Below, in pieces: positions 32,708 to 43,103 of a DNA stretch of 64,000 nucleotides. Under the pieces are notes generated by a model. It had not been told where the DNA came from. It did no database searches and worked only from the letters and a program-made list of their open reading frames with translations. The DNA comes from Bryobacter aggregatus MPL3 (lineage in GTDB: Bacteria > Acidobacteriota > Terriglobia > Bryobacterales > Bryobacteraceae): NCBI RefSeq assembly GCF_000702445.1, contig NZ_JNIF01000003.1, positions 1,116,001 through 1,180,000 of the forward strand, in the 5' to 3' direction. A program made the translations under genes and the position numbers. How positions within the stretch are numbered: the stretch's first letter is position 1; each line of letters starts with the position of its first letter.

Positions 32708-33891
32708 CCCCTCCACCAACGATCCTCACCATCAATGCGGGTTCCTCCAGCATTCGCTTTGCCTGCTACGAGATCCAATCGGATTCGCTCAACTGCTGGG
32801 GACAAGGCAAGCTGGACCGCGTGGGATCGGGGCAAGAGACATTGCAGTTTGAGGTTCTACGCAGCGGCGCTGTGCAGAACCTGACTCTCGATGGCGAGTC
32901 CCTGCTGGACTGGATCGAGAAGGAGATTGGCTTCGATGCGATCGTTGCGGTGGGGCATCGCGTGGTTCATGGGATGCACCATACGCAGCCGGAGCGGGTG
33001 ACACCCGAACTTCTGGAAGAATTACGCCAGATCAGTCCGTTCGATCCGGAACACCTGCCACGGGAAATCGAATGGATTGAGGCGTTCGCTCGTAGAATGC
33101 CGCAACTCCTGCAGATCGTCTGCTTCGACACCGCTTTTCATCGCGGCATGCCCCGCGTTGCGCGCCTGCTCCCCATTCCCCAAAGATTCGAGGCGCAAGG
33201 AGTAGAGCGCTACGGCTTCCACGGCCTTTCCTACCAATCCCTCCTCGAATCTCTCACCAACATCGCCGGAAGGCAGGCGGCTCGTGGCCGCGTTGTGCTC
33301 GCTCATCTGGGGAATGGCGCCAGCATGGCCGCCTTACGAGAGGGGCGGAGTGTCGATACAAGCATGGGCTTTACACCCGCCGGAGGGCTGGTGATGGGGA
33401 CACGAGCCGGAGATCTGGATCCGGGCGTGGCAGCGTACATACTGCGCACAGAGAGAATGAGCGCAGAGGACTTCAACCGGATGGTGCACCATGAGAGCGG
33501 TCTCCTGGGCGTTTCCGGCAGCAGCTCCGATATGCGCGATCTGCTGGAGCGGCAAGCGCAGGATGAGCGAGCGGCTGAGGCAGTCGAGTTGTTCTGCTAT
33601 CAAGCCAGAAAATGGCTGGGCGCATTTGCCACGGTATTAGGCGGCATTGATACGGTTGTCTTTGCCGGAGGGATTGGGGAGAACGCTCCGGAAATCCGCA
33701 AGCGCATCTGTGCCGGTCTCGAGTTTCTTGGGATCTCGATTGACAGTGCCCGAAACCAGTCCAATTCGTGCGTCATCTCCAAAGAGGACAGTCCCGCCTG
33801 TGTCCGCGTGATTCGTACGAATGAAGAGTCCGTGCTGGCTCGCGCTGCTTTTGCAATCGTGGAGAAATCCAAGGAGAAGACGAATGAATGA
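32704..33891 (+). CDS. ackA: Acetate kinase
   Basis: The 395-residue product has the acetate kinase signatures: [15 protein letters not shown] at the start, [20 protein letters not shown] with the catalytic aspartate, [40 protein letters not shown] and [14 protein letters not shown]. It interconverts acetyl phosphate plus ADP with acetate plus ATP. It overlaps xfp by 8 nt, so it uses the acetyl phosphate made by phosphoketolase. The ATG at 32704 lies inside an inverted repeat; an in-frame ATG at 32674 is the alternative start, giving 10 more residues. Confidence 0.95.
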   Translation: MPPPPTILTINAGSSSIRFACYEIQSDSLNCWGQGKLDRVGSGQETLQFEVLRSGAVQNLTLDGESLLDWIEKEIGFDAIVAVGHRVVHGMHHTQPERVTPELLEELRQISPFDPEHLPREIEWIEAFARRMPQLLQIVCFDTAFHRGMPRVARLLPIPQRFEAQGVERYGFHGLSYQSLLESLTNIAGRQAARGRVVLAHLGNGASMAALREGRSVDTSMGFTPAGGLVMGTRAGDLDPGVAAYILRTERMSAEDFNRMVHHESGLLGVSGSSSDMRDLLERQAQDERAAEAVELFCYQARKWLGAFATVLGGIDTVVFAGGIGENAPEIRKRICAGLEFLGISIDSARNQSNSCVISKEDSPACVRVIRTNEESVLARAAFAIVEKSKEKTNE

Positions 33892-36241
33892 CGTGTCTTG
33901 CGACGAATGGAAACCACTCCATGCTTATTGGAGAGCCGCAAATTATCTGTCGATCGGGCAGATTTATCTGTTGGACAATCCGCTACTACGGGAACCGTTG
34001 ACGATCAAGCATATCAAGCCCAGGCTGCTGGGACACTGGGGCACCACGCCTGGGTTGAACTTCATCTATGCCCACTTGAACCGGGTCATCCGGCGCTTCG
34101 ACTTGAATATGATCTTTCTCGCAGGCCCTGGCCATGGAGGGCCAGGCGTCGTCGCCAATACCTATCTGGAGGGCACTTATAGCGAGGTTTACCCGAGCAT
34201 TGGCCACGATACCGCTGGATTGCAGAAGCTGTTCAAGCAGTTCTCTTTCCCCGGCGGAATTCCGAGCCATGTTGCACCGGAAACTCCTGGCTCCATCCAT
34301 GAAGGCGGTGAGCTGGGCTATGTCCTGACACATGCCTATGGTGCAGTGTTCGATAATCCCAATCTCATAGCGGCTTGTGTGATTGGCGACGGAGAAGCAG
34401 AGACGGGCGCCCTTGCGGCAAGCTGGCATTCCAACAAGTTCCTCGACCCCGTACACGACGGGGCCGTCCTTCCGATCCTGCACCTCAACGGTTATAAGAT
34501 CGCGAACCCGACCGTGCTGGCGCGCATTCCGCAGCCGGAATTGGAGCAGCTCTTCCTGGGTTATGGCTACAAGCCTTACTTTGTCGAGGGCGATGACCCT
34601 GAGCTTCTCCATCCGCTCATGGCATCTACGCTCGATCAGATAGTCACAGAGATCCGGGGAATCCAGAACGAGATCCGGACAAATGGCTTTCAGGTGAGGC
34701 CCCTCTGGCCCCTCCTGATTCTGAAGACTCCGAAAGGATGGACCGGACCAAAGTTTGTCGACGGTAAACCGGTAGAAAATACCTTTCGATCCCATCAAGT
34801 GCCACTCGCCGAATTGGCCACAAAACCCGAGCACCTGCAGATGCTGGAGCAATGGATGCGGAGCTACAAACCGGAAGAGCTCTTCACCGCGGAAGGTGCG
34901 CTGCTACCCGAGTTAGCCGCACTGGCGCCTAAAGGGCAGAGCCGGATGTCGGCAAACCCGCACGCCAATGGCGGGATCTTCCTGCGCGATTTGCAGATGC
35001 CCGACATGCAGCACTACGCGGTGGCAGTCAACCATCCGGGCAGTGTCATCGCCGAAGCCACTCAAGTGGCGGGCCAGTTTCTGCGCGACGTGATGAAACT
35101 GAATTGGGAGCGGCGGGACTTCCGCATTTTCGGGCCGGATGAGACGGCGTCCAACCGGCTGACCGCCTTGTTTGACATCACCGATCGCACCTCAACGGCG
35201 CAGATTATTCCCATCGACGATCACGTCTCGCCAGACGGCCGCGTCATGGAAGTGCTGAGCGAACATCTCTGCCAAGGCTGGCTGGAAGGCTATCTTCTCA
35301 CCGGCCGCCATGGCTTCTTTTCCTGCTACGAGGCCTTCATCCACATCGTCGATTCGATGTTCAACCAGCACGCGAAATGGCTCAAGACCACCCGGCGGAT
35401 TGGATGGAGAAAACCGATCGCCTCCCTGAACTATCTCCTCACTTCGCATGTCTGGAGGCAGGACCACAATGGCTTCAGCCACCAGGACCCGGGCTTCATT
35501 GACCACGTTGTCAATAAGAAGGCCGATGTCGTCCGCGTCTATCTTCCTCCCGACGCCAATACCCTACTCTCGGTGGTGGATCACTGCCTGCGGAGCCGCA
35601 ATTATGTCAACGTCATTGTCGCGGGCAAGCAACCGGAGCGGCAGTGGCTGGACCTCGAATCGGCGATCAAACACTGTACAACCGGGGTTGGCATCTGGGA
35701 TTGGGCGAGCAACGATCAGAGCGGCGAGCCCGATGTAGTGATTGCCTGCGCGGGCGATGTCCCCACTCTCGAAGCGCTCGCGGCGGTGAGCCTACTGCGA
35801 GAACATGTTCCCGACCTCAAGATTCGTTTTGTAAACGTCGTCGATCTGATGGTGCTGCAACCAAAAAGCGAACATCCACACGGATTGCCGGACACGGAAT
35901 TCGACTCCATCTTCACGACCAATCGCCCCGTCATTTTTGCCTATCATGGATACCCGACCCTGATCCACAGGCTGACATACCGGCGCACGAATCATGACAA
36001 TTTCCATGTGCGCGGGTACAAAGAAGAAGGAACCACCACCACCCCCTTCGATATGACCGTGCTCAATGACCTCGACCGCTTCCACTTGGCCGGCGATGTC
36101 GTCGACCGGGTAGCGCGAATCCGCGACACCACCGGCCACTTCAAGCAGTTTTTACGAGACAAGCTGATTGAACACCGGCAGTATGTGAATCAATATGGCG
36201 ACGATATGCCCGAAATTCTCAACTGGGAATGGAAGTTCTAA
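33884..36241 (+). CDS. xfp: Xylulose-5-phosphate/fructose-6-phosphate phosphoketolase
   Basis: The 785-residue product is full length for the family. It shows [28 protein letters not shown], the thiamine diphosphate motif [19 protein letters not shown] and [11 protein letters not shown]. Conserved [30 protein letters not shown] and [18 protein letters not shown] follow. It cleaves xylulose-5-phosphate (and often fructose-6-phosphate) to acetyl phosphate and an aldose phosphate. With AckA it forms an ATP-yielding shunt from pentoses to acetate. ATG at 33884 has an AAGGAG site at 7 nt. A terminator-like hairpin follows. Confidence 0.95.
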   Translation: MNDVSCDEWKPLHAYWRAANYLSIGQIYLLDNPLLREPLTIKHIKPRLLGHWGTTPGLNFIYAHLNRVIRRFDLNMIFLAGPGHGGPGVVANTYLEGTYSEVYPSIGHDTAGLQKLFKQFSFPGGIPSHVAPETPGSIHEGGELGYVLTHAYGAVFDNPNLIAACVIGDGEAETGALAASWHSNKFLDPVHDGAVLPILHLNGYKIANPTVLARIPQPELEQLFLGYGYKPYFVEGDDPELLHPLMASTLDQIVTEIRGIQNEIRTNGFQVRPLWPLLILKTPKGWTGPKFVDGKPVENTFRSHQVPLAELATKPEHLQMLEQWMRSYKPEELFTAEGALLPELAALAPKGQSRMSANPHANGGIFLRDLQMPDMQHYAVAVNHPGSVIAEATQVAGQFLRDVMKLNWERRDFRIFGPDETASNRLTALFDITDRTSTAQIIPIDDHVSPDGRVMEVLSEHLCQGWLEGYLLTGRHGFFSCYEAFIHIVDSMFNQHAKWLKTTRRIGWRKPIASLNYLLTSHVWRQDHNGFSHQDPGFIDHVVNKKADVVRVYLPPDANTLLSVVDHCLRSRNYVNVIVAGKQPERQWLDLESAIKHCTTGVGIWDWASNDQSGEPDVVIACAGDVPTLEALAAVSLLREHVPDLKIRFVNVVDLMVLQPKSEHPHGLPDTEFDSIFTTNRPVIFAYHGYPTLIHRLTYRRTNHDNFHVRGYKEEGTTTTPFDMTVLNDLDRFHLAGDVVDRVARIRDTTGHFKQFLRDKLIEHRQYVNQYGDDMPEILNWEWKF

Positions 36242-36254
36242 ATAGTCCCGCGGC

Positions 36255-36291
36255 GGTGCGTCATTTTGTAGAACCACGCACCGTCTTCTTA
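36255..36291 (+). terminator. Rho-independent-like terminator after xfp
   Basis: CGGTGCGT (36255-36262) pairs perfectly with ACGCACCG (36277-36284), loop 14 nt, followed by TCTTCTT. It starts 13 nt after the xfp stop codon. Confidence 0.6.
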
Positions 36292-36764
36292 GTACTGCAA
36301 CGAGAGATGCCCCGCCCAGAAAGGCGAATGGTCTAATCCATCCGTTCCAGGACCCACTCCTTTTCTTGGACTCGTTCCCAGCTTCGACGCCCAGAAACCG
36401 AGATCTCGAGCAGGAAAACGCCCATCTTCCTCGCAATTTTCGTTGCATCACAATTGCGATCTGTTTCAGAAATATTTTCATTGTGAAACAAAACAGCGCA
36501 CTGTGGCCTCATTTCGTATCTGAAATCACATTACGGCACGCATTGCCAAATTCCCATTCTCAAAGAAACCACCCCCAGTACTCCTATAGCCCGACTCTAC
36601 TTACAGATAATGAGTAAAACTTCAAAACTGACTAATTGGATAAATATCCCTTACTCTCATAACCAAATGCGTTCAAAAGAGGACATCAAATTGAAGTGCT
36701 AAATGCTAGCATCGCTTCAAGTGTTATCGCCTGTGCGGAGCAGGCGAAGTAAGAAAGGAGGAGC
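36292..36764. other. A/T-rich intergenic leader before the sigma-54 regulator
   Basis: About 470 nt, clearly A/T-rich, with no supported gene. Near its end a 7-bp hairpin TCGCCTG/CAGGCGA (36727-36747) precedes a strong AAAGGAGG ribosome-binding site. I looked for the GG-N10-GC sigma-54 promoter signature and found no convincing match. Confidence 0.55.
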
Positions 36765-38780
36765 ATGATGTCTTCGGCGGTCGAAGCATTGAAGTCTACG
36801 ACTTGGTTTGTTGAGAGGGGCTTGCGGCAACTGGAGTGGATGGTCCAAGCCATCGCATATCGTCCATCAGCTCCAGTCCCAATTGCAGAATACGAGCGGA
36901 AACAGCAAAGCACTGCGCGGGCAAGAGCCCTGAGTTCGTCTCATGGAGAGGGCCGCCTGGACGAGATGCTCTCGCCGTTCGCCCCGTCTGACACCGCTAC
37001 CCTCTGGAAAGGCATTCTCAATCGCGGCGCGCAGTCCAGCAAACTCCAGATCGCCAGAGAGGAAGGACTACGCCGTAAGAGCGATTCCAATGGGCGGAGT
37101 AACGGACCCCATGTCCCAACGGCCTGGACCTCCGAGTATGCAGCCCTGCTAATCGATCCGCTGGGCACCATCGTCACCTGGAATGCAGGCGCGGAACAGC
37201 TCTACGGATACTCCGAAAAAGAGGTCATCGGCCGGAGATTGCAAATGCTCTATCCCGAAGACACGGAGCTCCGCAGCAAGTTGCAAATAGACCTCCACCG
37301 GTCAGACCAGGAAGGCCATTGTGGAACCGAATGCTGGGGCCGAAAGAAAAATGGAGACCACTTCTGGGCAAATGAAATCACCATGGCTGTCAAAGATTTT
37401 GATGGAGCGCTGCAGGGCTATGCACGCATCGTCCGGGATTTTAGCTCCCGCCTGCCGAACGAAGGAAGCCATCTGACCCCGGGGCCTTCAGAATCAAGAA
37501 TCGCAGGGATTGCCTCGGGGGAGTTCGACTCCATCCTTGAGGCAAACGATGCCTTTCTGGAGATGGTGGACTATAGCCGCGAGGACTTGCATCATGGACG
37601 CCTGCGATGGCAGGACCTCACTCCTGCCGAGCACTTAGCCAAAGACGAGATGGCCCACGAAGAAGGACTTCGCTTCGGAGCCTGCACTCCGTTTGAAAAG
37701 GAACTGATCAGCAAGAACGGCGCCCGCATTCCCGTGATGGTGGCAACGGCGATTCTCACGCTTTCGCCTTTTCGATGGATCAGCTTCATCCAGGACCTTC
37801 GAGAGAGCAAACGAACCGACTGTATCAATGAAGAGGTTTCAGAGAGGGAACATAACTTCGAAGAAATCGTAGGCCGCAGCACCTCACTGAAGCAGGTCTT
37901 GGATCTTGTGGAAACAGTGGCGCCCACCAACGCAACCGTGCTGATTCTTGGGGAAACAGGTACGGGCAAGGAATTGATCGCACGCGCCATCCATCGGAGG
38001 AGCAAGCGTTGCGACCATCCCTTTGTCACCTTGAACTGCGCCGCGATTCCCACTGGGCTTCTGGAAAGTGAACTCTTCGGATACGAACGAGGAGCATTCA
38101 CCGGAGCGCTGGCGCAGAAGATTGGCCGTTTTGAAATGGCCCATCGCGGAACCTTGTTCCTCGACGAAGTGGGGGACATTCCGCTGGACCTGCAACCCAA
38201 GCTACTGCGGGCCTTGCAAGAGAAGTCCTTTGAGAGATTGGGCGGCACCAAAACCATTCCCATTGATGTCCGGCTGGTGGCTGCGACCAATCGCAACCTG
38301 ACACAGATGCTTGAGGAGAAGCTCTTCCGGAGCGATCTTTACTACCGCCTGAAAGTATTCCCGATTACGACGCCCCCATTGCGGGATCGGCCTGAGGACA
38401 TTCCGCTGTTGGTGAGGCACTTCACCCAGAAGTATGCGCGGGAGATGAACAAAACGATCGATAAGATTCCTTCCGAGACAATGAAGGCTCTTGCCAACTG
38501 GACTTGGCCAGGCAACATCCGCGAGCTCGAAAACTTCATCGAACGGGCCGTGATCCTGTCGCCCGGATCGACCCTGCGCGTTCCTCTGAGCGAGATCCGC
38601 TCCGAATTCCAAGAGACCTCGCCCTGTGGCACCCTCCACGAGATGGAACGGGAACATGTGCTGCGAGCCTTGCGCGAAACACGCGGCATCATCACCAAGG
38701 CGGCACACCGTCTGGGAATGCCCCGGACCACCTTGAACGCCTTGATGCGGAAGCTCGAGCTTTCACGCAAGGATCTTTAA
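36765..38780 (+). CDS. Sigma-54-dependent transcriptional activator with two PAS domains
   Basis: A 671-residue regulator. An N-terminal segment of about 120 residues is unrecognised. A first PAS domain (about 122-230) has [33 protein letters not shown]; a second, about 245-355, is more divergent. The AAA+ domain follows with Walker A GETGTGKE near residue 396, the sigma-54 contact loop GAFTGA near 442, and Walker [12 protein letters not shown]. The C-terminal Fis-type helix-turn-helix ends the protein. The PAS domains suggest direct sensing of a ligand, redox state or light, without a separate kinase. Targets are unknown; ackA-xfp upstream and the reductase downstream are neighbours only. 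The ribosome-binding site is strong. Confidence 0.92.
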   Translation: MMSSAVEALKSTTWFVERGLRQLEWMVQAIAYRPSAPVPIAEYERKQQSTARARALSSSHGEGRLDEMLSPFAPSDTATLWKGILNRGAQSSKLQIAREEGLRRKSDSNGRSNGPHVPTAWTSEYAALLIDPLGTIVTWNAGAEQLYGYSEKEVIGRRLQMLYPEDTELRSKLQIDLHRSDQEGHCGTECWGRKKNGDHFWANEITMAVKDFDGALQGYARIVRDFSSRLPNEGSHLTPGPSESRIAGIASGEFDSILEANDAFLEMVDYSREDLHHGRLRWQDLTPAEHLAKDEMAHEEGLRFGACTPFEKELISKNGARIPVMVATAILTLSPFRWISFIQDLRESKRTDCINEEVSEREHNFEEIVGRSTSLKQVLDLVETVAPTNATVLILGETGTGKELIARAIHRRSKRCDHPFVTLNCAAIPTGLLESELFGYERGAFTGALAQKIGRFEMAHRGTLFLDEVGDIPLDLQPKLLRALQEKSFERLGGTKTIPIDVRLVAATNRNLTQMLEEKLFRSDLYYRLKVFPITTPPLRDRPEDIPLLVRHFTQKYAREMNKTIDKIPSETMKALANWTWPGNIRELENFIERAVILSPGSTLRVPLSEIRSEFQETSPCGTLHEMEREHVLRALRETRGIITKAAHRLGMPRTTLNALMRKLELSRKDL

Positions 38781-38792
38781 GCGGAAGAAGCG

Positions 38793-39836
38793 CTAGCTGG
38801 TTGGAAATTCTTTCGGAATCAACTCCGCGGCCTTGAGTTCTGCCCAGACAGGAGCAGGAACTTCAGCTTCGCGCACCAGCTTCACGGTCTCAACCAAACG
38901 GCTTGGCGTCATCGTAGAGGTGACGATCTGCGTGAGAAGCGTGGGGAAATTCATCGCGAGCAAGCCAGCCACCGCGGCAGCCAGATGCAGCAGTGGGGTG
39001 GAGCCGCAAATCTTGTAGAAACGCGACATGAGCGCGCGTTCTTCGGCCGTGGCCACCTCATAGTTGTACAGGAAGTCCGGAGCCGTGGCAGGATCCTCGG
39101 TCAGCGTAAAGGCCTGGCCATAATTGATCCCCATCAGCGTCACTTCGAATTTATGCAACTGCGCCGCGTTCAGAATACGCATCATCGGACCGAGGATGCT
39201 GGGGCAGAAGGTGACGCCGGCATAGTCGAGCATCCCGGGTTCTTCCAAAAGAAAGCGGTGCACAAAGGCAGGCTCCTTAATGCCGAGGCCAATGCGGCCA
39301 ATCGCGCCAGCCTGTTTTGCGCGGTTTAAGAAGTCCACTGGCCGGCTGACATCCTGAGCCCAGTCCAGGCCTGCCTGTTTTTCCTTGTCAGGAGGATCGT
39401 GCAGAGCAACGCCCTTCAAATACTTGCCGCCAAATTCGATTCGTTCCCGGCAAATCTGCTGCTCAACGCCTTCTGGTGAAGTGTCCCACTTATCCGTCAG
39501 CCCGCGGTAACGCGCTTGGATGCCCTGCAGGAGTGCTTCCGGCTGGTGCTCTTTCACATCTGCCGTCTGGAGCCCCAGATAGCGGAGGCACTTGGTCTGC
39601 AGCTCAATGGAATTCGGGTCCACCTCAAGCGCCTCAAGAGCACGTCCCAATTGCAGCGTCGCACGGTACAGGACAGCGGAATCAAAAGTCCGGATGCCCA
39701 GGTCCAATGCGGTCTTTACCAGCGGGACAACATGCTTGAGCGTATCGACCGGTCCGCCCCCTGGAGGCGGACCGAATCCAAAGCGGTGACAACCAAAAAC
39801 AAACTTCTCAATAGGTACTTCGCGAAATGCAGCCAT
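38793..39836 (-). CDS. Aldo/keto reductase
   Basis: A 347-residue protein with the aldo/keto reductase tetrad: D52 and Y57 in TFDSAVLYR, K in LQTKCLRY and H in VALHDPP. The C-terminal VTSTMTPSRLVETVKLV helps bind NADP(H). It probably oxidises or reduces a sugar or galactose/fucose-like substrate, as in L-fucose or D-threo-aldose dehydrogenases. The ATG at 39836 is preferred over a TTG one codon earlier. The esterase gene lies 15 nt upstream on the same strand. Confidence 0.85.
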   Translation of the reverse strand: MAAFREVPIEKFVFGCHRFGFGPPPGGGPVDTLKHVVPLVKTALDLGIRTFDSAVLYRATLQLGRALEALEVDPNSIELQTKCLRYLGLQTADVKEHQPEALLQGIQARYRGLTDKWDTSPEGVEQQICRERIEFGGKYLKGVALHDPPDKEKQAGLDWAQDVSRPVDFLNRAKQAGAIGRIGLGIKEPAFVHRFLLEEPGMLDYAGVTFCPSILGPMMRILNAAQLHKFEVTLMGINYGQAFTLTEDPATAPDFLYNYEVATAEERALMSRFYKICGSTPLLHLAAAVAGLLAMNFPTLLTQIVTSTMTPSRLVETVKLVREAEVPAPVWAELKAAELIPKEFPTS

Positions 39837-39851
39837 CAAGGGCTGAGGATA

Positions 39852-40976
39852 TCAGGGTTGTGGCTTTGCCGGTGGAGGCGGGCCAAAACTACGTGGAGGC
39901 GGTGGGGGCTGAGCGACAAAAGCCGCGACATCTTTGGCCGCTTTTGTCTCCACTCCAGGCTTCTGCAGAAAGCCCAAATCGCGGAACCAATCGATGAAAC
40001 GGAGTTGCCAGGTCCCAAAAGGAATGTTGTTCCGATCGGTCAAACCACCGCTCATCCGGCTGCCGTCAGGCAGCGGATCGCCCGGATGGCGGCCATTGCC
40101 GTAGAGGTGCATCTCAAGATTTGGCACACCCTGCATCAGCATGGCGTTGTAGTATTCCATCGCCCAGATCGTATGCACACGATCACCGGCACTGGCGCAG
40201 GTCAGGAAGGCTGGCGGCACGTTCTTCGGAATCGGCGGAGCCGTACGATTGCGCGCAAACGGTGAGGGGCCGGGGTAGATGATGCCCACAAAGTCCGGAC
40301 GCGAACTGACACCGGCAAAAGGATCACCCGGGTCACTATTCTTCTTGTCGAATTCCTCGTATAGGACGGCCGCCGGAGCTGAAAGTTCTGCACCGGCTGA
40401 GAAGCCCATCATGCCGATCTTATTCGGATCGATGTTCCACTCTTTCGCATAGGCGCGGACCATACGAATGGCTTGCAGCGCATCATTCACTGCATCCACC
40501 TGCGGGTTGTATCCATCGCGCCGGAGACGGTTGCGCAGGATGACGGTATTGACGCCGTAATTGAAGAAGTACGGAACAAAGTCAGCACTCTCGCCGCCAA
40601 CATTCAAGGTATTGTGGCCACCACCAGCGGCCAGAATGACAACGGCGCCGGTGTTGATGCCCTTCTCGACGAGATGAACCTCAATCGACGGGTTGTGGAT
40701 GCCGACGATGCTACTGATGCGGCCGGGCACGGCCTGGCTCATGTTATAGACCTCCGGCTCACGGAGCTTATCGGCCTTGAGGTAGGGAGAATTCGGCGGG
40801 TACAACGGCACGACAATCCCACCGGGAAGGATGGGTTGCGGCGCATAAGGCTCGTTGGTAGCAGGCGCAGGCTTGGGGATCGAGAGAGGCGCGGGAAGCG
40901 GGGGCAGAGGCCTTGCGGTCTGTGCCGATGCGAGTGAAACTGTCAGTGCAGCGGAAGCAAAAATCGTTCTTGTCAT
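39852..40976 (-). CDS. Secreted alpha/beta hydrolase (acetyl-xylan esterase-like)
   Basis: A 374-residue protein with a signal peptide (MTRTIFASAALTVSLASAQ) and a Pro-rich linker. The nucleophile motif is GFSAGAE, and an oxyanion-type block AAGGGHNTLN lies upstream. SAGD and GNGRHPGD are probable acid and histidine sites. The family covers esterases and lipases of polysaccharide breakdown. The very C-terminus is unusually rich in proline. It likely deacetylates sugars in the periplasm and may be coexpressed with the reductase. Confidence 0.8.
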   Translation of the reverse strand: MTRTIFASAALTVSLASAQTARPLPPLPAPLSIPKPAPATNEPYAPQPILPGGIVVPLYPPNSPYLKADKLREPEVYNMSQAVPGRISSIVGIHNPSIEVHLVEKGINTGAVVILAAGGGHNTLNVGGESADFVPYFFNYGVNTVILRNRLRRDGYNPQVDAVNDALQAIRMVRAYAKEWNIDPNKIGMMGFSAGAELSAPAAVLYEEFDKKNSDPGDPFAGVSSRPDFVGIIYPGPSPFARNRTAPPIPKNVPPAFLTCASAGDRVHTIWAMEYYNAMLMQGVPNLEMHLYGNGRHPGDPLPDGSRMSGGLTDRNNIPFGTWQLRFIDWFRDLGFLQKPGVETKAAKDVAAFVAQPPPPPRSFGPPPPAKPQP

Positions 40977-40996
40977 TGCGGACTAAAGCGACTCTA

Positions 40997-41488
40997 TCAC
41001 CGAATGGAGGCATTGAGCAGCGCTTCATAGATCTCCAGGTCTTTCTGTGAAAAACAACAAAAGATGAGATCGTCGAATGCGGCTCCCTGCACGGATTGGA
41101 TCGCAACCCTCGCCGCCTGCTCCACGGGATAGCCATAGATGCCGGTGCTGATCGATGGAAAAGCAATCGATCGGGCATGCACCTGCTGCGCCAGGCGCAA
41201 GCAGCTCTGATAACAGGAGCGCAGAAGTTCCGCCTCGCCGAAAGCACCACCGCGCCAGACGGGGCCCACGGTGTGGATCACGTACTGGGCTGGCAGGCGA
41301 TAGCCCTTGGTCAGCTTTGCCTCGCCGGTCTTGCACCCACCAAGACTCCGGCACTCCTCCAACAGCTCCGGTCCGGCTGCGCGGTGAATCGCGCCATCTA
41401 CGCCGCCCCCGCCGAGAAGAGAAGAGTTGGCCGCATTGACGATCGCGTCTACGGCCAGTGTCGTGATGTCCGCCTGGATTGCCCGCAT
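40997..41488 (-). CDS. Macro domain protein (O-acetyl-ADP-ribose deacetylase-like)
   Basis: A 163-residue single-domain protein. It starts [34 protein letters not shown], the ADP-ribose loop typical of the YmdB/MacroD class, and has the second loop [11 protein letters not shown]. Such enzymes remove ADP-ribose or O-acetyl groups. Nothing nearby names its partner; it is separated by 20 nt from the esterase gene. Confidence 0.9.
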   Translation of the reverse strand: MRAIQADITTLAVDAIVNAANSSLLGGGGVDGAIHRAAGPELLEECRSLGGCKTGEAKLTKGYRLPAQYVIHTVGPVWRGGAFGEAELLRSCYQSCLRLAQQVHARSIAFPSISTGIYGYPVEQAARVAIQSVQGAAFDDLIFCCFSQKDLEIYEALLNASIR

Positions 41489-41530
41489 CTTTCTATTCTG
41501 CAGCCCAGGCGGAACTCCGTTCAGGATCGA

Positions 41531-41947
41531 TTAGTGCGCCTTGGCGACATCGTAATTGAACATCCAGGCCACCTGGAACTTGTCCTTGATCATGCCGAAA
41601 TAAGCACCCCAGAACATATCCTGTGCCGCCATCACCACCGTCCCGCCAGCGCCCAGCGCAGCGGCCAGGCGATCCACTTCTTCCCTGCTCTCGCAGTCGA
41701 TCGAAATCGAGAAGTTGTTTCCCATCTGCAGGGACATCCCTGGAGGGCAATCAGAAGCCATCAGCAGCACCTTGCCGCCTTTGGTGATTCTCGCGTGCAT
41801 GACGAGATCCTTTGTTTCCGGTGAGGATGGCATGGGGCCATCGGCGAAGCTGGAGATCTCCAGTTCTCCACCGAGGCTGGTTGCATAGAAGGTCATCGCT
41901 TCGCGCGCATTTCGATCGAAGTTCAGGTAGGTGACAAAGTCTTTCAT
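41531..41947 (-). CDS. PhnB-like VOC superfamily protein
   Basis: A 138-residue protein from the ATG at 41947 (ribosome-binding site AAAGGA). The fold signature of the glyoxalase/3-demethylubiquinone group is visible: TYLNFDRNAREAMTFYATSLGGELE near the start, then a second half ending WGAYFGMIKDKFQVAWMFN. VOC proteins bind small ligands or metals. The DoxX gene lies 26 nt upstream on the same strand and both would be controlled by the TetR operator. Confidence 0.88.
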   Translation of the reverse strand: MKDFVTYLNFDRNAREAMTFYATSLGGELEISSFADGPMPSSPETKDLVMHARITKGGKVLLMASDCPPGMSLQMGNNFSISIDCESREEVDRLAAALGAGGTVVMAAQDMFWGAYFGMIKDKFQVAWMFNYDVAKAH

Positions 41948-41973
41948 GATGATTCCTTTCAGAGTGATCTGCC

Positions 41974-42357
41974 CTATTTGCTGAGGGGCAATAAGGGGTG
42001 CAGACGGGATTCGCGTAGATACAGCCCAGCCCAAACAATCAAGCCCATGAGAATCGGAAACCAGAACGGGTCACCGATCCGGACGTGAATTGCGGTCGCT
42101 CCGCCAAGATAGCCGGTGAGCAACACGGCGCCGAGAATGCTGGTGCGCGGGTAGGCATAGAGCAGGGTACAGAAGAGTTCGAGAGAGCCGATCGCAGGCG
42201 CAGTTGAAATGGGGAGGCCGAGATGATGAAATGCTTCGATCACCCCTGCGGCGCTCGTAAATTTCACAGCGCCATCGCCGAGCAGAAATACGATTGGAAG
42301 TCCGGTCAGGACACGTCCCGCCCAAAGGCGGCCGGTGGATGATTCAGATTGACTCAA
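41974..42357 (-). CDS. DoxX-family membrane protein
   Basis: A 127-residue protein with four membrane segments (about 14-33, 55-75, 76-94, 99-114) and the DoxX layout GRVLTGLPIVFLLGDGAVKF and SLELFCTLLYAYPRTSILGAVLL. The TTG start at 42357 is supported by a GAGGAG site 6 nt upstream. DoxX proteins are quinone- or thiol-redox-linked membrane proteins. A palindrome just upstream (42381-42398) suits regulation by the neighbouring TetR protein. Confidence 0.85.
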   Translation of the reverse strand: MSQSESSTGRLWAGRVLTGLPIVFLLGDGAVKFTSAAGVIEAFHHLGLPISTAPAIGSLELFCTLLYAYPRTSILGAVLLTGYLGGATAIHVRIGDPFWFPILMGLIVWAGLYLRESRLHPLLPLSK

Positions 42358-42380
42358 GCTCCACTCCTCAACTCAAGATA

Positions 42381-42398
42381 AAACCGACCAGTCGGTTT
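42381..42398. promoter_or_regulatory. TetR operator in the doxX promoter
   Basis: AAACCGACCAGTCGGTTT is a perfect 18-bp palindrome apart from its central two bases. It abuts a -10-like TTATCT on the minus strand (42376-42381), so bound TetR would block doxX transcription. A closely matching site lies in the tetR promoter. Confidence 0.7.
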
Positions 42399-42419
42399 CT
42401 TCCCATGCTCCTGAGGCGC

Positions 42420-43037
42420 TCAGGCCCACAGACTGTCCAGATAATCGCACATGGCATCGCTGGCTTGCATCATAATTTCCTGATTCTGAGAATATTTTCC
42501 AGTTCCCCAGATGCCCATCTGTCCAGCCACGATCAGCGCAGCCGTATTGCGGGCAGAAACGTCTTTCCGGATCTTGCCGACCTGAATGGCCGCGGCCAAG
42601 CTTGCCGTATAGAGGTCCCGCCACTCCGTATATAGCTTGTCAATCCGGGTACGAAATCCTTCATCGAGAGGAGACATCTCCTGCGCCAGATTATTCAACG
42701 GGCAACCATTGAGCCAGGAGCCCGATTCGATATCTTGCTTGACGAACTTTCGAAACGCCCGCTTCAAATCTCCGATCGGATTCTGAGAATCTTTGAGCGG
42801 GTCCAGCCAGCGCTCCTGCAAGAGGGGGCGAATCACTTCGTCGACCACGGCATAGCCCAATTGCTGTTTGCCCGCAAAGTGATGAAAAAGAGCGCCCTTG
42901 GTAGCGCCTGCCATCTCGACAATGTGGTTCAAACTTCCACCCTGAAAGCCATTGCGATAGAACTCCACGAAGGCAGCGGCTAGAATTTTGCGGCGGGTCC
43001 CTTCGGGCGTTCTGGTCGGTATCTCTTTTACTGCCAC
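42420..43037 (-). CDS. TetR/AcrR-family transcriptional regulator
   Basis: A 205-residue repressor. The N-terminal helix-turn-helix is GTRRKILAAAFVEFYRNGFQGGSLNHIVEMAGATKGALFHHFAGKQQLGYAVV. The C-terminal region (LNGCPLNNLAQEMSP) resembles TetR_C of the YxaF/LmrA type. Start choice: the open frame begins with TTG at 43046, but the predicted -10 box lies at 43045-43050, so the GTG at 43037 at the predicted transcription start is more likely. It probably represses itself and doxX-VOC through matching operators. Confidence 0.85.
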   Translation of the reverse strand: MAVKEIPTRTPEGTRRKILAAAFVEFYRNGFQGGSLNHIVEMAGATKGALFHHFAGKQQLGYAVVDEVIRPLLQERWLDPLKDSQNPIGDLKRAFRKFVKQDIESGSWLNGCPLNNLAQEMSPLDEGFRTRIDKLYTEWRDLYTASLAAAIQVGKIRKDVSARNTAALIVAGQMGIWGTGKYSQNQEIMMQASDAMCDYLDSLWA

Positions 43038-43044
43038 AGCATTC

Positions 43045-43074
43045 AAAGTACAGACCAGTCGGTATCGTTGTCAA
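43045..43074 (-). promoter_or_regulatory. tetR promoter with embedded operator
   Basis: On the minus strand TTGACA (43069-43074) and TACTTT (43045-43050) are spaced 18 nt. Between them lies ACCGACTGGTCTGT, which matches the doxX operator in 14 of 18 aligned positions. The site also lies 40 nt upstream of the divergent DUF2277 start, so it may control both directions. Confidence 0.6.
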
Positions 43075-43103
43075 GAACTTTTGAACTTGCTAGCTTGTTG
43101 CTT

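Noticed and set aside
36292-36764. Sigma-54 promoter upstream of the sigma-54 regulator
   Set aside because: A GGCACGCATTGC-like string near 36534 looks similar, but the spacing between GG and GC is 8 and not 10 nt.
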